From: a virus
Strand: one strand, 5' to 3'
Length of the DNA stretch: 64,000 nt
IMG/VR virus record: IMGVR_UViG_3300042010_000106
Location: 62,001-126,000 of that record
A program made the position numbers and the translations under genes. Position 1 is the first letter of the stretch, and each line of letters opens with the position of its first letter. Shown piece after piece: positions 16,412 through 24,734 of this stretch. Under the pieces are notes generated by a model, which saw only the letters and a program-made list of their open reading frames with translations, was not told the origin of the DNA and searched no databases.

Positions 16412-17044
16412 ATGCGCACTATCGAAGCAGCACGCCGCGTTACCAAGACCGAAGAAAATTGCGATGACATTCCGCATCTGGATCGCGCTATCGCCCGGCT
16501 GTTTGAAATCGACAGTATCGAATACAATCCGAAGTGGGGTAACTGGTCTGGTGAATATCCAGAACGTGCCCGCCTGAAAGGCTATTGGATTAACAAGTGG
16601 ATGTGCACCGATACGCACGTGGGTGAAATGGCGTATTTCCTTGATGATGAACTGGTGTTTACTTGCGAACAAACCGCACGTAAAGACAATGCGTACCTGT
16701 ACTTCGTTGATCAGGCCGCGTACGACAAAGTAAAAGTTTTCATCGACCAATACCGTCTGCCTGACGAACTGGATGCGCCTGAATTTATCGGCGACCAAGA
16801 AACGAAAGACGAAATCAAACACAAATATGCTGATAGCTGCCTGCATCGTGTTGGCATGTATCAAGATCGCGAAGTTAAAGTCGGTCACATTCCGTACGAC
16901 ATTCGCCGCGATCTGAATCTGCCCGGTTGCGAATCTGATTTTTTCTACAGCCTGTTCCCGTACGTTTATATTTATGACAACGACGTTCGCTCGATTGTAA
17001 ATATCAGCGAACTCACTTTCTGTCTGCACATCGACGGTAAATAA
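16412..17044 (+). CDS. hypothetical protein
   Basis: 210 aa, soluble, aromatic-rich. TTTAGGACAAGGAA upstream. No recognised motif despite five scattered cysteines. Followed by the next gene after two bases. Confidence 0.88.
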   Translation: MRTIEAARRVTKTEENCDDIPHLDRAIARLFEIDSIEYNPKWGNWSGEYPERARLKGYWINKWMCTDTHVGEMAYFLDDELVFTCEQTARKDNAYLYFVDQAAYDKVKVFIDQYRLPDELDAPEFIGDQETKDEIKHKYADSCLHRVGMYQDREVKVGHIPYDIRRDLNLPGCESDFFYSLFPYVYIYDNDVRSIVNISELTFCLHIDGK

Positions 17045-17046
17045 TC

Positions 17047-17442
17047 ATGAAAGGTAAAATCAGTATTTCACGCCGCAACGATGGTGTGATTACGTTAAGC
17101 GTTATTGACAACGCATGCGGGCGCACCATTGTGGCGGTTGAAATGAGTCCGCAAACCCTCGGCGAATGTTTGACCGGGGCCGCACGTCTTGACGTAGATT
17201 TCGAACTGTCGAATCTCGAATTCATGGGCAAGACAAAAGAACTCAAAACCGTATGGTTGAAAGATCGCGGTAAGAAAGGCCCGCGCCTGTCCAAAGCCGA
17301 CGTGGCTGAAGGATGGGAAGCGTGGAGCGGTTACGGTAATCACCATTACAGCGAAGAGCGCAACGGCGTTGCAGGCTACAAGGTTTCGCTTGCACGTTAC
17401 GTTGAAACTCCCGATGTTTTCGAAATGGAAGAAGAGCAATGA
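17047..17442 (+). CDS. hypothetical protein
   Basis: 131 aa, beta-rich N-terminal half, basic loop (WLKDRGKKGPRLSKADV), acidic tail (EMEEEQ). No family recognised. ATGA overlap with the following gene. Confidence 0.87.
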   Translation: MKGKISISRRNDGVITLSVIDNACGRTIVAVEMSPQTLGECLTGAARLDVDFELSNLEFMGKTKELKTVWLKDRGKKGPRLSKADVAEGWEAWSGYGNHHYSEERNGVAGYKVSLARYVETPDVFEMEEEQ

Positions 17443-17924
17443 AACAGCAAGAAGAAAAGAAATCGAAACTTTGCTACGAAGACCAACAGGCCGTTGCATA
17501 TGCTTTGTACGACGCAGGGTTTCCGCCTGAGTGGAGTAGCAACATTGCAGAAATGCTGACCGCTGGTTACACCTGCAACGAATATGGTTCGTTTGTTTAT
17601 CCTCTTTCTCTGTACGATGACGGCACCGTTGTCGAGTGGGAAAAGGTGAAGGCTGCAAACAAACAAATCGCACTTGAAAACGACGCACCGAATTTCTATG
17701 AAGCCGATTTGGAAAACATGGCGTTCGGCGATTACGTGCGCTTCAACAGCACGGTTTTCGAAGCAGTTGCCGTACCGAAAAACAGCCGTGAAAACAACAT
17801 CGGTTTCGTTTCGATGGATCAGCAATACTGCATCGCTACGCCGACCTACTCTTCGTGCAGTCTGGAAATGTGGAAGACTGTGCAAGAATTCAAAAACGCT
17901 ATCGTCAAAGATTTGCGGGGCTAA
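17439..17924 (+). CDS. hypothetical protein
   Basis: 161 aa, soluble, with a repeated pattern of acidic loops; no motif recognised. Last soluble product before the membrane set that follows. Confidence 0.87.
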   Translation: MKQQEEKKSKLCYEDQQAVAYALYDAGFPPEWSSNIAEMLTAGYTCNEYGSFVYPLSLYDDGTVVEWEKVKAANKQIALENDAPNFYEADLENMAFGDYVRFNSTVFEAVAVPKNSRENNIGFVSMDQQYCIATPTYSSCSLEMWKTVQEFKNAIVKDLRG

Positions 17925-17930
17925 ATTTCC

Positions 17931-18971
17931 ATGATGGATATTCTGCTGTATTGCTGCGTGGCTTTGTTGGGAGGTTACGCCGCTTACAAATACACTAACC
18001 ATGTGCAGCTCGCATGGATCGTTAGTGCTGCTGGTTCAATCGTTGCCGTTATCTTTTTCTACGTGGCCCTGTGGCTGTCTGCGTCTTCGTACGAAATCAT
18101 TAGCGGCACCGTGACAGACAAAGAAGTTGTTTACGATCCGACAACCGAATCATATTCGTGTGGTACGGATTCCAAAGGCAACAGCAAAACCTGTACGCGA
18201 ACCGTGCCGCGCTGGCGCTTTGACGTAGAAGCCGACGTAGGCAGTTGGTACGATTATTCCTACAGCCGCTGGAACGTGCCAAGCATTTATGAGAATGCAA
18301 AAATTGGCGAACCGTTCGCGAAAGAAAAAATGTTCATGAACTATCAGTACGTGAACGATGAAACGGTTTTGGTGAACAAGCTCGACGCGTACGAAGGCTG
18401 GTTGCCTGAATACCCAAGCGTTTACGAAGGCTACAAAGTTCATCGCGCTTTTTCGAATGTGGTCAACGTATCCGAACTGAATGCTGCGCTGGCGAAAGCC
18501 GAACAAGTGTGGGGCAAGAAATTCGGCGTGAACGTAATCGTCAACGTCGTGCCTGAAAAAGAAGCAGGTTTCGCCAATGCCCTGCGCAACAAATGGGTAG
18601 GCGGCAAAAAGAACGATGTTGTTTTGACTCTCTACGTCAACGCAGAACACCGCGTTACGAAAGCAAACGTTTTCAGCCGGTCTACCTCGACCAAGCGCAC
18701 GGATACGTTCGCCGATTTCAATACAACGCTTCGTGAAAACGCACAACGAATTGACACGCTCGCTACGCAGAAAATCATTGGCGTTATCGACGCAGCTTTG
18801 CCACTGTTCGAACGTGAAGACTTAGCAGAGCATGACTTCGGCGCCACGTCGTATAGCGCTGCGTGGTACATAAACGCATTGGGCATATTCGTTGTTTTGC
18901 TCACCTGTTTCGGAACTGTAAAGTGGTTGGGCGGGCAACGTAGTTTCCGCCGTAGCTCATGGGCACGCTGA
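17931..18971 (+). CDS. membrane protein with large soluble loop, LemA-neighbour
   Basis: 346 aa. Two N-terminal transmembrane segments (~3-18 and ~28-50), a ~260-residue soluble part, and a C-terminal segment (~313-335). The loop begins with a beta-rich CGTDSKGNSKTC disulfide-like pair; residues ~165-270 (VNVSELNAALAKAEQVWGKK...VVLTLYVNAEHRV) could resemble a TPM/YgcG-like fold, low confidence. It is the first of three overlapping or adjacent membrane genes, ahead of a prepilin-like peptide and a LemA-like protein, so a shared envelope role is likely. Start could be either of two adjacent ATGs. Confidence 0.85.
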   Translation: MMDILLYCCVALLGGYAAYKYTNHVQLAWIVSAAGSIVAVIFFYVALWLSASSYEIISGTVTDKEVVYDPTTESYSCGTDSKGNSKTCTRTVPRWRFDVEADVGSWYDYSYSRWNVPSIYENAKIGEPFAKEKMFMNYQYVNDETVLVNKLDAYEGWLPEYPSVYEGYKVHRAFSNVVNVSELNAALAKAEQVWGKKFGVNVIVNVVPEKEAGFANALRNKWVGGKKNDVVLTLYVNAEHRVTKANVFSRSTSTKRTDTFADFNTTLRENAQRIDTLATQKIIGVIDAALPLFEREDLAEHDFGATSYSAAWYINALGIFVVLLTCFGTVKWLGGQRSFRRSSWAR

Positions 18972-19066
18972 TGAAAAAGCAAAAAGGTTTTACCCTGATT
19001 GAACTGCTGATTGTGGTCGCCTTCTTGTTGGTTGTTGGCACCTCGATCTACAAAGCAACTCACTAA
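18971..19066 (+). CDS. 31-aa prepilin-like peptide (type IV pilin N-terminus only)
   Basis: The product begins MKKQKG and continues FTLIELLIVVAFLLVVG, ending after SIYKATH. KG|FTLIE is the textbook prepilin peptidase (PilD) site: Gly at -1, Phe at +1 (methylated in pilins), Glu at +5, followed by a hydrophobic helix. Normal pilins and pseudopilins have 100 or more further residues; here the mature peptide would be 25 aa, only the helix that anchors a pilin in the inner membrane. The ATG overlaps the previous stop (ATGA), the neighbours are membrane genes, and the frame is intact. The ribosome site is weak, consistent with coupling. Probable location: inner membrane. Function unknown; interference with type IV pili or type II secretion is a hypothesis. 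Confidence 0.75.
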   Translation: MKKQKGFTLIELLIVVAFLLVVGTSIYKATH

Positions 19067-19091
19067 TTACCCACGCAAGGAAAATGAAGTA

Positions 19092-19646
19092 ATGTTCAGC
19101 AAATACAAAGGTTGGATCGCTGCTGGTGTTATCGCCGTTTTGGCACTGATGGCAATCAGCATCAACAACACCGTGGTAACGCAAGAAAGCGGAATCATCG
19201 GAGCCAACAAAGCACGTCAAGCCACGCTTTCGAATATCAGTCAGAAAGTGAAGGAAGTTATCGGCGTCAAAAACATGAACGTCGAGGACATCCAGAAAAC
19301 CGTCAACGAGCAAATCAAATTGCGCGCTGGTGCGGACGGCATGAAAAACATGGTGCTGATGTTGAAAGAACACAACATTGCCCCGTCGCAAGAAGCCGTG
19401 ATCAAGATCATGAACATCATCGACACAGGGCGTGAAACTTTCCTGAAGCAAGAAAACATGATGACTGATCGTAAGACTGCTGCCTGTATGTTCCGCAGCC
19501 GTTTCCCGAACAATTTCATCATCAACATTATGGGCAGTGCCAAACTGAACATTGGTTGCTTCGACGGCCAAGACGATTACGCGCCTTTGATGAACGACAA
19601 GGCAACAGAATCGTTCAAGTCCGGCGTTGATGGCGGTCTGTACTAA
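19092..19646 (+). CDS. LemA-like membrane-anchored protein
   Basis: 184 aa. One N-terminal transmembrane helix (~8-26), then a helical domain with the LemA layout: NNTVVTQESGIIGANKARQA (LemA: pairs with YN.LV...) and, near the C-terminus, DTGRETFLKQENMM...FRSRFPNNFIINIMG (LemA: R..YN..V..fP.n...). LemA proteins are helical membrane-anchored proteins of unclear function found in bacteria and some large phages. CAAGGAAAATGAAGTA upstream. Followed by a terminator, so it closes the membrane set. Confidence 0.7.
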   Translation: MFSKYKGWIAAGVIAVLALMAISINNTVVTQESGIIGANKARQATLSNISQKVKEVIGVKNMNVEDIQKTVNEQIKLRAGADGMKNMVLMLKEHNIAPSQEAVIKIMNIIDTGRETFLKQENMMTDRKTAACMFRSRFPNNFIINIMGSAKLNIGCFDGQDDYAPLMNDKATESFKSGVDGGLY

Positions 19647-19654
19647 TCGGTAAA

Positions 19655-19682
19655 AAGTGGGGAGACTTTGGTTTCCCCACTT
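19655..19682 (+). terminator. intrinsic terminator
   Basis: AAGTGGGGA pairs perfectly with TCCCCACTT (9 bp, 10-base loop), followed by CCCGTTTG. Nine bases after the LemA-like gene stop. The T-tract is short, so efficiency is uncertain. Confidence 0.7.
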
Positions 19683-19701
19683 CCCGTTTGAGGGCAAGAA
19701 A

Positions 19702-19929
19702 ATGAACGTGAAAGAAGAGCTGCAAAAACGTGGCATCGTAATGACGGAATTGGAAACGTACCGTTGGGGTGATGGGCCATCCGGTTGTTCGAAAGAAGAG
19801 GGCTATAGCATCGCTCTTTCGGAATGCACGAAACAAGTAATTCTTCCATTGCTGGAACAAATCAAGGCGCTGGAAACTGGCCTGAATCGTTTGGCCGATG
19901 CTGCCCGTGTTGCGGGTGACAGACTATGA
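19702..19929 (+). CDS. small coiled-coil protein
   Basis: 75 aa, C-terminal heptad helix (LEQIKALETGLNRLADAAR). GAGGGCAAG upstream of ATG; the in-frame TTG earlier lies in the terminator. Family unknown. Confidence 0.8.
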   Translation: MNVKEELQKRGIVMTELETYRWGDGPSGCSKEEGYSIALSECTKQVILPLLEQIKALETGLNRLADAARVAGDRL

Positions 19930-20369
19930 CGATTTACGCCGCTGCATTTTCCATGAAAGAATTGTCCTACGATGATTTCTTTTTCGTGATGGCCCACTAT
20001 CCTGACAGCGGTGTGAAAAGTTTCAGCGGTTCGATTGATTTCATCCGCATGCGTAGTGCTGACGGTACGTTCGCCTACGTGTTCCGTGCGCTGGACGATA
20101 CAAACGATTTGAAAAACATGCCGATTGTTTTGATGCTCGCGAACGATATGGAAGAACGCGAAGCCGATGCAAACGTGCACCTGATGAACAAGTACGAAGA
20201 AGCGATTTCGATTTTCATCACCACGCTCGCCGTACTGGCTGAGCCTAACGATTTGGAAACCTACACGACCCGAAACGGTAATGGGGTTTCGTTGCTGAAA
20301 GATATCAACGTTAAAAACGTCGCAAACCTTTTCATCAACAGTGCAAGATCGGAAATACGTTCGGTCTAA
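19926..20369 (+). CDS. hypothetical protein
   Basis: 147 aa, mixed alpha/beta, soluble. ATGA overlap with the gene before. Its stop precedes the GGAG that serves the next start. No motif recognised. Confidence 0.85.
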   Translation: MTIYAAAFSMKELSYDDFFFVMAHYPDSGVKSFSGSIDFIRMRSADGTFAYVFRALDDTNDLKNMPIVLMLANDMEEREADANVHLMNKYEEAISIFITTLAVLAEPNDLETYTTRNGNGVSLLKDINVKNVANLFINSARSEIRSV

Positions 20370-20381
20370 TTGGAGAAATTT

Positions 20382-21011
20382 ATGAGCATTGGTTCCGTTT
20401 ATTATTTCGATTACAAGCTTACTTCAGCTATGGCCGAAATGGTGGAAGCATGGGAAAACTCACTCGAAGCAAATCACGATGAATTCGTTGTAGTTGACAA
20501 CGAAGAAGGTGACTACGGAATCATTCGCTACATGGATACGAACGGCGTTGAAATGCTGACCAAGGTTGTGCAGGGCGGCGACATCGAAAATACGTATTTC
20601 ACTGACGCTGGTGTGATCGCCATGCGCAAATTGATGCAGGACAATTTCACCAATATGTTGGAAGAGGCTTTGATCGCAGGCCAGCCAACCGCAGGCGATT
20701 TGAAAGCGCACATCAAACCCGAAGTCGTTATCATTGATTTGAACAAACGTGAACTGCCTGACGTATTTGGTCGCTTCGATTTGGTTCTGTTCGACAACAA
20801 CTACTACATGCCGTTTCCTGACCCTGATAACGCGGGCCACTATCTGCTGTGGTGTAACGAAGAAAACGAATACATGCGTGCCGGTACAGATTTGTACGCC
20901 ACCATTGAAACGTGGAATGCGTGCTTGCGTGCGGGCATCGTGACTGCCGGTGTGCATAACAAAGGTCTGTACGATTTGATCCAGTGTTTCAAACGGCGTG
21001 GTGAAGAATGA
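20382..21011 (+). CDS. hypothetical protein
   Basis: 209 aa, acidic. The N-terminal part alternates helix and strand. ATG chosen because TTGGAG lies just upstream; that TTG is itself in frame but lacks a site. No family recognised. ATGA overlap with the next gene. Confidence 0.87.
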   Translation: MSIGSVYYFDYKLTSAMAEMVEAWENSLEANHDEFVVVDNEEGDYGIIRYMDTNGVEMLTKVVQGGDIENTYFTDAGVIAMRKLMQDNFTNMLEEALIAGQPTAGDLKAHIKPEVVIIDLNKRELPDVFGRFDLVLFDNNYYMPFPDPDNAGHYLLWCNEENEYMRAGTDLYATIETWNACLRAGIVTAGVHNKGLYDLIQCFKRRGEE

Positions 21012-21211
21012 GCATTACGTTCACGCAAGAATTTTTAGTGTGGGTCAGCTTCTTTGTGGTGCTGCTGATTCACGCCGGGATTGCAGGAGTGTGCCGTCTG
21101 TGCAAAAACCGTAACGACGCGGTATACGCAGGCGCTGTCATGCACGCAATCGTCACCCTGCTTTACGCGGCCTTCTATCCAATTTGGTTTCCACAAGGAA
21201 TTGCGTCATGA
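21008..21211 (+). CDS. small two-helix membrane protein
   Basis: 67 aa with hydrophobic stretches ~8-28 and ~42-60 separated by a charged CRLCKNRND loop, giving a hairpin topology. Holin-like in size only. ATGA overlaps on both sides. Confidence 0.8.
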   Translation: MSITFTQEFLVWVSFFVVLLIHAGIAGVCRLCKNRNDAVYAGAVMHAIVTLLYAAFYPIWFPQGIAS

Positions 21212-22068
21212 AATATTTAGTCTTTCGTATCCTGACTGTCGGTGATCTGTACGTTCATTCGCACATGAGCTTTCACGACCATCTGTGTCATATCGACGTT
21301 GCCGAAGGCAACAAACAAGTGATGGCGACCGCGTTCGGTTCTACGCCAAACAATGTCGAAGTTATCGGCGCAGGTTTTATCGAATTCGACGCGATTGGTC
21401 AGCCAGTTTGCTACGGTTATTCCGACAGTCTGAACATTAACAGCCGGGGCAAACTGGATAGCGAAATCATCCGTGCGAGCATGCTGCAACTGAGTGAATA
21501 CAATCCAAACAAACTGGATGAATTGTTTGGGCAGTTCGATCAATGCCGCCGCGCCAACGAAGAAATTTTGACTGCGTTGAAAGACAAAGAATTCGTGCTG
21601 ACCCAACGCGCTGGCGTACTGGTGCCAAGCAACAGTATCGAAATGGATATGCGCGCCGATTGCATCAAGCCTTTCAATATCGTGAAATTCCGTAACATCG
21701 TTGCAGTGAACGGTCAGACGTACTTTGTTTTCGACGTGAACGGTGACGACTACCTGTTCAAATACGGTGTGCTGTCTACGCTGATCAAGCACGATCAAAT
21801 GACCGCCGTTCTGGTACGTAATGATGATCCGTACGACATTGCAAAATTCAACGGCATCACGTTCACATGCAACGTTCCAGATTACGATATCCCGAAAGGC
21901 GCGTTCTGTTTTGTACGTGAAATCGTGTTCGAAGAATTCCACGACCCTGACTTCGTAAGCGCCGCCGTGGGCACAGTGAAATTAACTGTAAATGACGAAG
22001 AGCGCACAATCGAAATGAAGCTGATCGACTTGTGCCATATGGTTCACACAGGACAGGAAGAAGAATGA
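21208..22068 (+). CDS. hypothetical protein
   Basis: 286 aa, soluble, largely beta with no recognised domain. CACAAGGAATTGCGTC upstream of ATG rather than the longer ORF start. ATGA overlaps at both ends place it in a run of six tightly coupled genes. Confidence 0.87.
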   Translation: MKYLVFRILTVGDLYVHSHMSFHDHLCHIDVAEGNKQVMATAFGSTPNNVEVIGAGFIEFDAIGQPVCYGYSDSLNINSRGKLDSEIIRASMLQLSEYNPNKLDELFGQFDQCRRANEEILTALKDKEFVLTQRAGVLVPSNSIEMDMRADCIKPFNIVKFRNIVAVNGQTYFVFDVNGDDYLFKYGVLSTLIKHDQMTAVLVRNDDPYDIAKFNGITFTCNVPDYDIPKGAFCFVREIVFEEFHDPDFVSAAVGTVKLTVNDEERTIEMKLIDLCHMVHTGQEEE

Positions 22069-22415
22069 ACGTAATTGCAATTTTCACCAACCCGCGTGCG
22101 CTCGCTTACATCGCTACCGACTTCGCCAACAAGGCCAGCGGCAAAGCGATTGTGACGCAAGAAAAAATCACACAGCTTTCGCAAATTCTGGCGAACCACA
22201 CTTACCGCATTCAAGGTGTGTTCGTGCTGAAGCTGCAATGTGAAAGCGTGCCTGCATCTGTGAAGACCAGCGCCGTCGCAATCTACCGTGACGAACTGCC
22301 TGAACTGGTTGCAATCGAAGAACCAAACGCAATCTATCGCGCAATCGCGGTCGAAGCACAAATGCCAATCTACGATTATCTGGTCATGTACCGGAAAGAG
22401 GCTTTGAAGAAATGA
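22065..22415 (+). CDS. hypothetical protein
   Basis: 116 aa, alpha/beta. AGGAAGAAG upstream at good spacing. No motif recognised. Confidence 0.85.
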   Translation: MNVIAIFTNPRALAYIATDFANKASGKAIVTQEKITQLSQILANHTYRIQGVFVLKLQCESVPASVKTSAVAIYRDELPELVAIEEPNAIYRAIAVEAQMPIYDYLVMYRKEALKK

Positions 22416-22759
22416 AATATTTGGTAGGCGCAACCGGCAACATGATTTCCACAATGGCAAAAGCCAGTGTGAACGCCGAGAACCGTGGCAGCGATGCAGC
22501 CGCATACAATCGTGCTGACGAATTCCTGTCGTGCAGCATGCAGCAGGCGGAACTGCGTTGGATGAAATTCGACGTACCAAGTTTGCCGCGTTTCATTCGT
22601 GAATTTGCTGACGTGGTTTACGAACAACACGAAGATGGCACCATGCACAAAACGAAAGATCGCGAAGCTGTTTTGGTGACTGCTGCCGACGCGCAAATCG
22701 TTTCGATTTCTGACGTGCCTTGGTACACCCGCAAATTCACTTACCACGAAGGAAACTGA
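22412..22759 (+). CDS. hypothetical protein
   Basis: 115 aa, helical, with a mid-region rich in Asn/Ala (KASVNAENRGSDAAAYN). Two bases separate it from the next gene. Family unknown. Confidence 0.85.
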   Translation: MKYLVGATGNMISTMAKASVNAENRGSDAAAYNRADEFLSCSMQQAELRWMKFDVPSLPRFIREFADVVYEQHEDGTMHKTKDREAVLVTAADAQIVSISDVPWYTRKFTYHEGN

Positions 22760-22761
22760 TC

Positions 22762-23529
22762 ATGGAACAACGTCGCGAAATCTTTGAAGCAATCAGCCAA
22801 CAACTGAATGTGCGTACTCTGTTTGTGTCGGACACTGGCCCAACTGCATTCGGCACCCTCGGCGAAGAAAAACCTGCGTACGCCGTTGTCGGTTTCGACC
22901 TGAAGCCAGACGTGTACAAATTCCCGCGCAATTCGCACGTGGATACTGTGCTGATCGACGGCAAACACATTCACACTCGTTTCTATTCGCCAGAAAAATT
23001 CCTGCGTATGGCAATGAACAGCGCGGTCGGTGCACTGGAAATCGTTTCGAGTCCAAAGCAGTTTTCTGTTAGCGAATATGGCAAGTATTTGCAGGAAGCG
23101 GTTGCGCACTATTTCAACCCTTCGCTGATGTGGGAATCCGTAACCGGTACGATCCTGAGCATGACCCATCGTCGCGGTGGTGAAATGGCAGACATTACCG
23201 CTACCCGTGCGGTTCACATTGCACGCCTGTACATGATTCGCGCAATGCTGGAAGACGGTATGTTGCCAACGACATTTTCCATGGCACATTACATGGGCAA
23301 TCGCCTCGACGCGCCATCATTCGAAAAAGTTCGTAGTGTTTACGAATGGGCAATCATCGACTCCGAGTTTGATACCAATCCACAAGCAACCACGCTCTGT
23401 GCAGAACTGACGTTCGAAGCGCTGCGCACTGCAAACCCGGTAGCGAATGTACATCCGCTGCAAAAGAACAAACCGGGTTTCTCCGACTTCGCAAACGAAA
23501 CCCTCGCAAAATTCATGGCGGCTCTCTAA
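22762..23529 (+). CDS. nucleotidyltransferase-like protein, catalytic site apparently degenerate
   Basis: 255 aa. The N-terminal layout (RTLFVSDTGPTAFGTLGEE, AVVGFDLKPDVYKF, then YSPEKFLRMAMNSAVGALEI) follows that of COG3541-type predicted nucleotidyltransferases (GS..YGT....DYDVRG..., then F..L....P...E). The DxD metal ligands of active members are not seen, so it may be inactive or the call may be wrong. C-terminal half helical. GAAGGAAACTGATC upstream. Confidence 0.85.
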   Translation: MEQRREIFEAISQQLNVRTLFVSDTGPTAFGTLGEEKPAYAVVGFDLKPDVYKFPRNSHVDTVLIDGKHIHTRFYSPEKFLRMAMNSAVGALEIVSSPKQFSVSEYGKYLQEAVAHYFNPSLMWESVTGTILSMTHRRGGEMADITATRAVHIARLYMIRAMLEDGMLPTTFSMAHYMGNRLDAPSFEKVRSVYEWAIIDSEFDTNPQATTLCAELTFEALRTANPVANVHPLQKNKPGFSDFANETLAKFMAAL

Positions 23530-24096
23530 ATGTTTTCGTACAAATACAGAAACTACGCGCTGCGTATGCTCCTCGACATTCCGCTCGACGCCGAAATTCC
23601 ACCAGCGGCGATTGAAGTGTGGGAACGTTTCAATGACCGTCGGCTGGCGCAAAACGCTTTGCACAATCGCCGTATGGCAAAAACCCGTGCACACGTTGTG
23701 AAGCTGGAAGCAAAGCTCGCCGAACGTCGCGATGAATTCGTACAGACCTTCGTTATCGGCCTGATTATCTCGCATGACAAACGTTTCATCATGGCGCAGG
23801 AACGTGAAGGGCAATTGTTCTTCCCCGGCACCAAAGCAGAAGAACACGAAACTGCCGGTGAAGCATTTGCGTTGATCCTGAATGCTGTCGGTGTTATCAC
23901 CGCTGCACCACGTGAACTGGCTGTTCAACGTGAAGAACAACACGGTGTGAATCTGCGCACGGTTTTCATGGGCGGTTTTCAGCAGAAGGGCGGCAAACTT
24001 GCTGATTACCCAAATGCTGTAGGCTGGTTCAACATTGGCGACACTCGTTTCTCCGAAGTGGAACGCCGTCTCATTCAATCTCTTCAGGAATCCTGA
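23530..24096 (+). CDS. degenerate Nudix-like protein
   Basis: 188 aa. An N-terminal helical region (~1-65) precedes a Nudix-like fold: FVIGLIISHDKRFIMAQER, FFPGTKAEEHETAGEAFALI, VGWFNIGDTRFSEVE. The position of the Nudix box (GX5EX7REUXEEXGU) is recognisable at ~98-121, but the catalytic REUXEE is missing, so hydrolysis is unlikely. It could be a binding or regulatory remnant. Directly after the nucleotidyltransferase-like gene with no gap. Confidence 0.82.
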   Translation: MFSYKYRNYALRMLLDIPLDAEIPPAAIEVWERFNDRRLAQNALHNRRMAKTRAHVVKLEAKLAERRDEFVQTFVIGLIISHDKRFIMAQEREGQLFFPGTKAEEHETAGEAFALILNAVGVITAAPRELAVQREEQHGVNLRTVFMGGFQQKGGKLADYPNAVGWFNIGDTRFSEVERRLIQSLQES

Positions 24097-24097
24097 C

Positions 24098-24358
24098 ATG
24101 CGTAAATTTTCCGCAAGCAATCTCCCCGATCCAAAAGATCAAACCCCGAATACCCCTGCAATCATTTTGAGCGCAGACGAAGCTGTTTCGATTTACAACG
24201 ACACGGCAGGCGTTGATGTCCTGTCTTACAAATCGCGTGTAGACGAAATCGTCGCAAAGCATATTGCTGAATTCATGCTGACGTTGGGTTGGTCTAGCGT
24301 GAAACAATACGGCACCACCTTTTTGCTGGTGGCTGATGTCACACTGACGCAATTGTAA
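24098..24358 (+). CDS. small hypothetical protein
   Basis: 86 aa, helical, with a C-terminal strand (GTTFLLVADVTLTQL). TCAGGAATCCTGAC upstream. No family recognised. Confidence 0.83.
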   Translation: MRKFSASNLPDPKDQTPNTPAIILSADEAVSIYNDTAGVDVLSYKSRVDEIVAKHIAEFMLTLGWSSVKQYGTTFLLVADVTLTQL

Positions 24359-24372
24359 AAAACGAGGTTCGT

Positions 24373-24648
24373 ATGCGACAGAACAAACTTGAACGCAATC
24401 TGGTTTTCAACGTAATGCGGAAAGCTGAATTGCTGGCAACGCAACGGGGTTTCATTGCATCCGTTACAGACGCGGGCAACTCAATGACCTTACACGTTTG
24501 GAATCGTGGTTCGCTTGTTCTGTCGTGCGAACTTCAAAAGGATGGTTCCTGCTTTAGCCGTATGCACGACGGCGACACAATCACCCGTACCCTGACGGGC
24601 GGGCCAGATAGCGCCGTAGACCTTCTAGGCTGGGCCTACACGGCTTGA
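24373..24648 (+). CDS. small hypothetical protein
   Basis: 91 aa, beta-rich. ACGAGGTTCGT upstream. Its stop codon overlaps the TTGACA that begins a 90-base leader. Family unknown. Confidence 0.83.
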   Translation: MRQNKLERNLVFNVMRKAELLATQRGFIASVTDAGNSMTLHVWNRGSLVLSCELQKDGSCFSRMHDGDTITRTLTGGPDSAVDLLGWAYTA

Positions 24649-24734
24649 CACGGTATGCCCGGTTCTGTAGCCTTGGAGTCCGGGCTTTACTGTGCCCGCT
24701 ATTTAGACCATCACGCATCTAAGGAAGTTTGACC
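24645..24734 (+). promoter_or_regulatory. 90-base leader, copy 1
   Basis: Starts with TTGACACG, contains a hairpin GCCCGG (24657-24662) / CCGGGC (24680-24685), and ends with a ~38-base block finishing ATCTAAGGAAGTTT before the ATG. A second leader at 43713-43802 has the same TTGAC start, the same 90-base length, a hairpin, and ~30 of 38 identical bases in the last block. Likely a promoter plus structured 5' untranslated region; no clear -10 box is visible. Confidence 0.6.

Noticed and set aside
24645-24734. Possible tRNA in the 90-base gap
   Set aside because: The stems do not form a cloverleaf and no TTC-x-A T-loop or acceptor pairing is present. A similar check on 43713-43802 was also negative.
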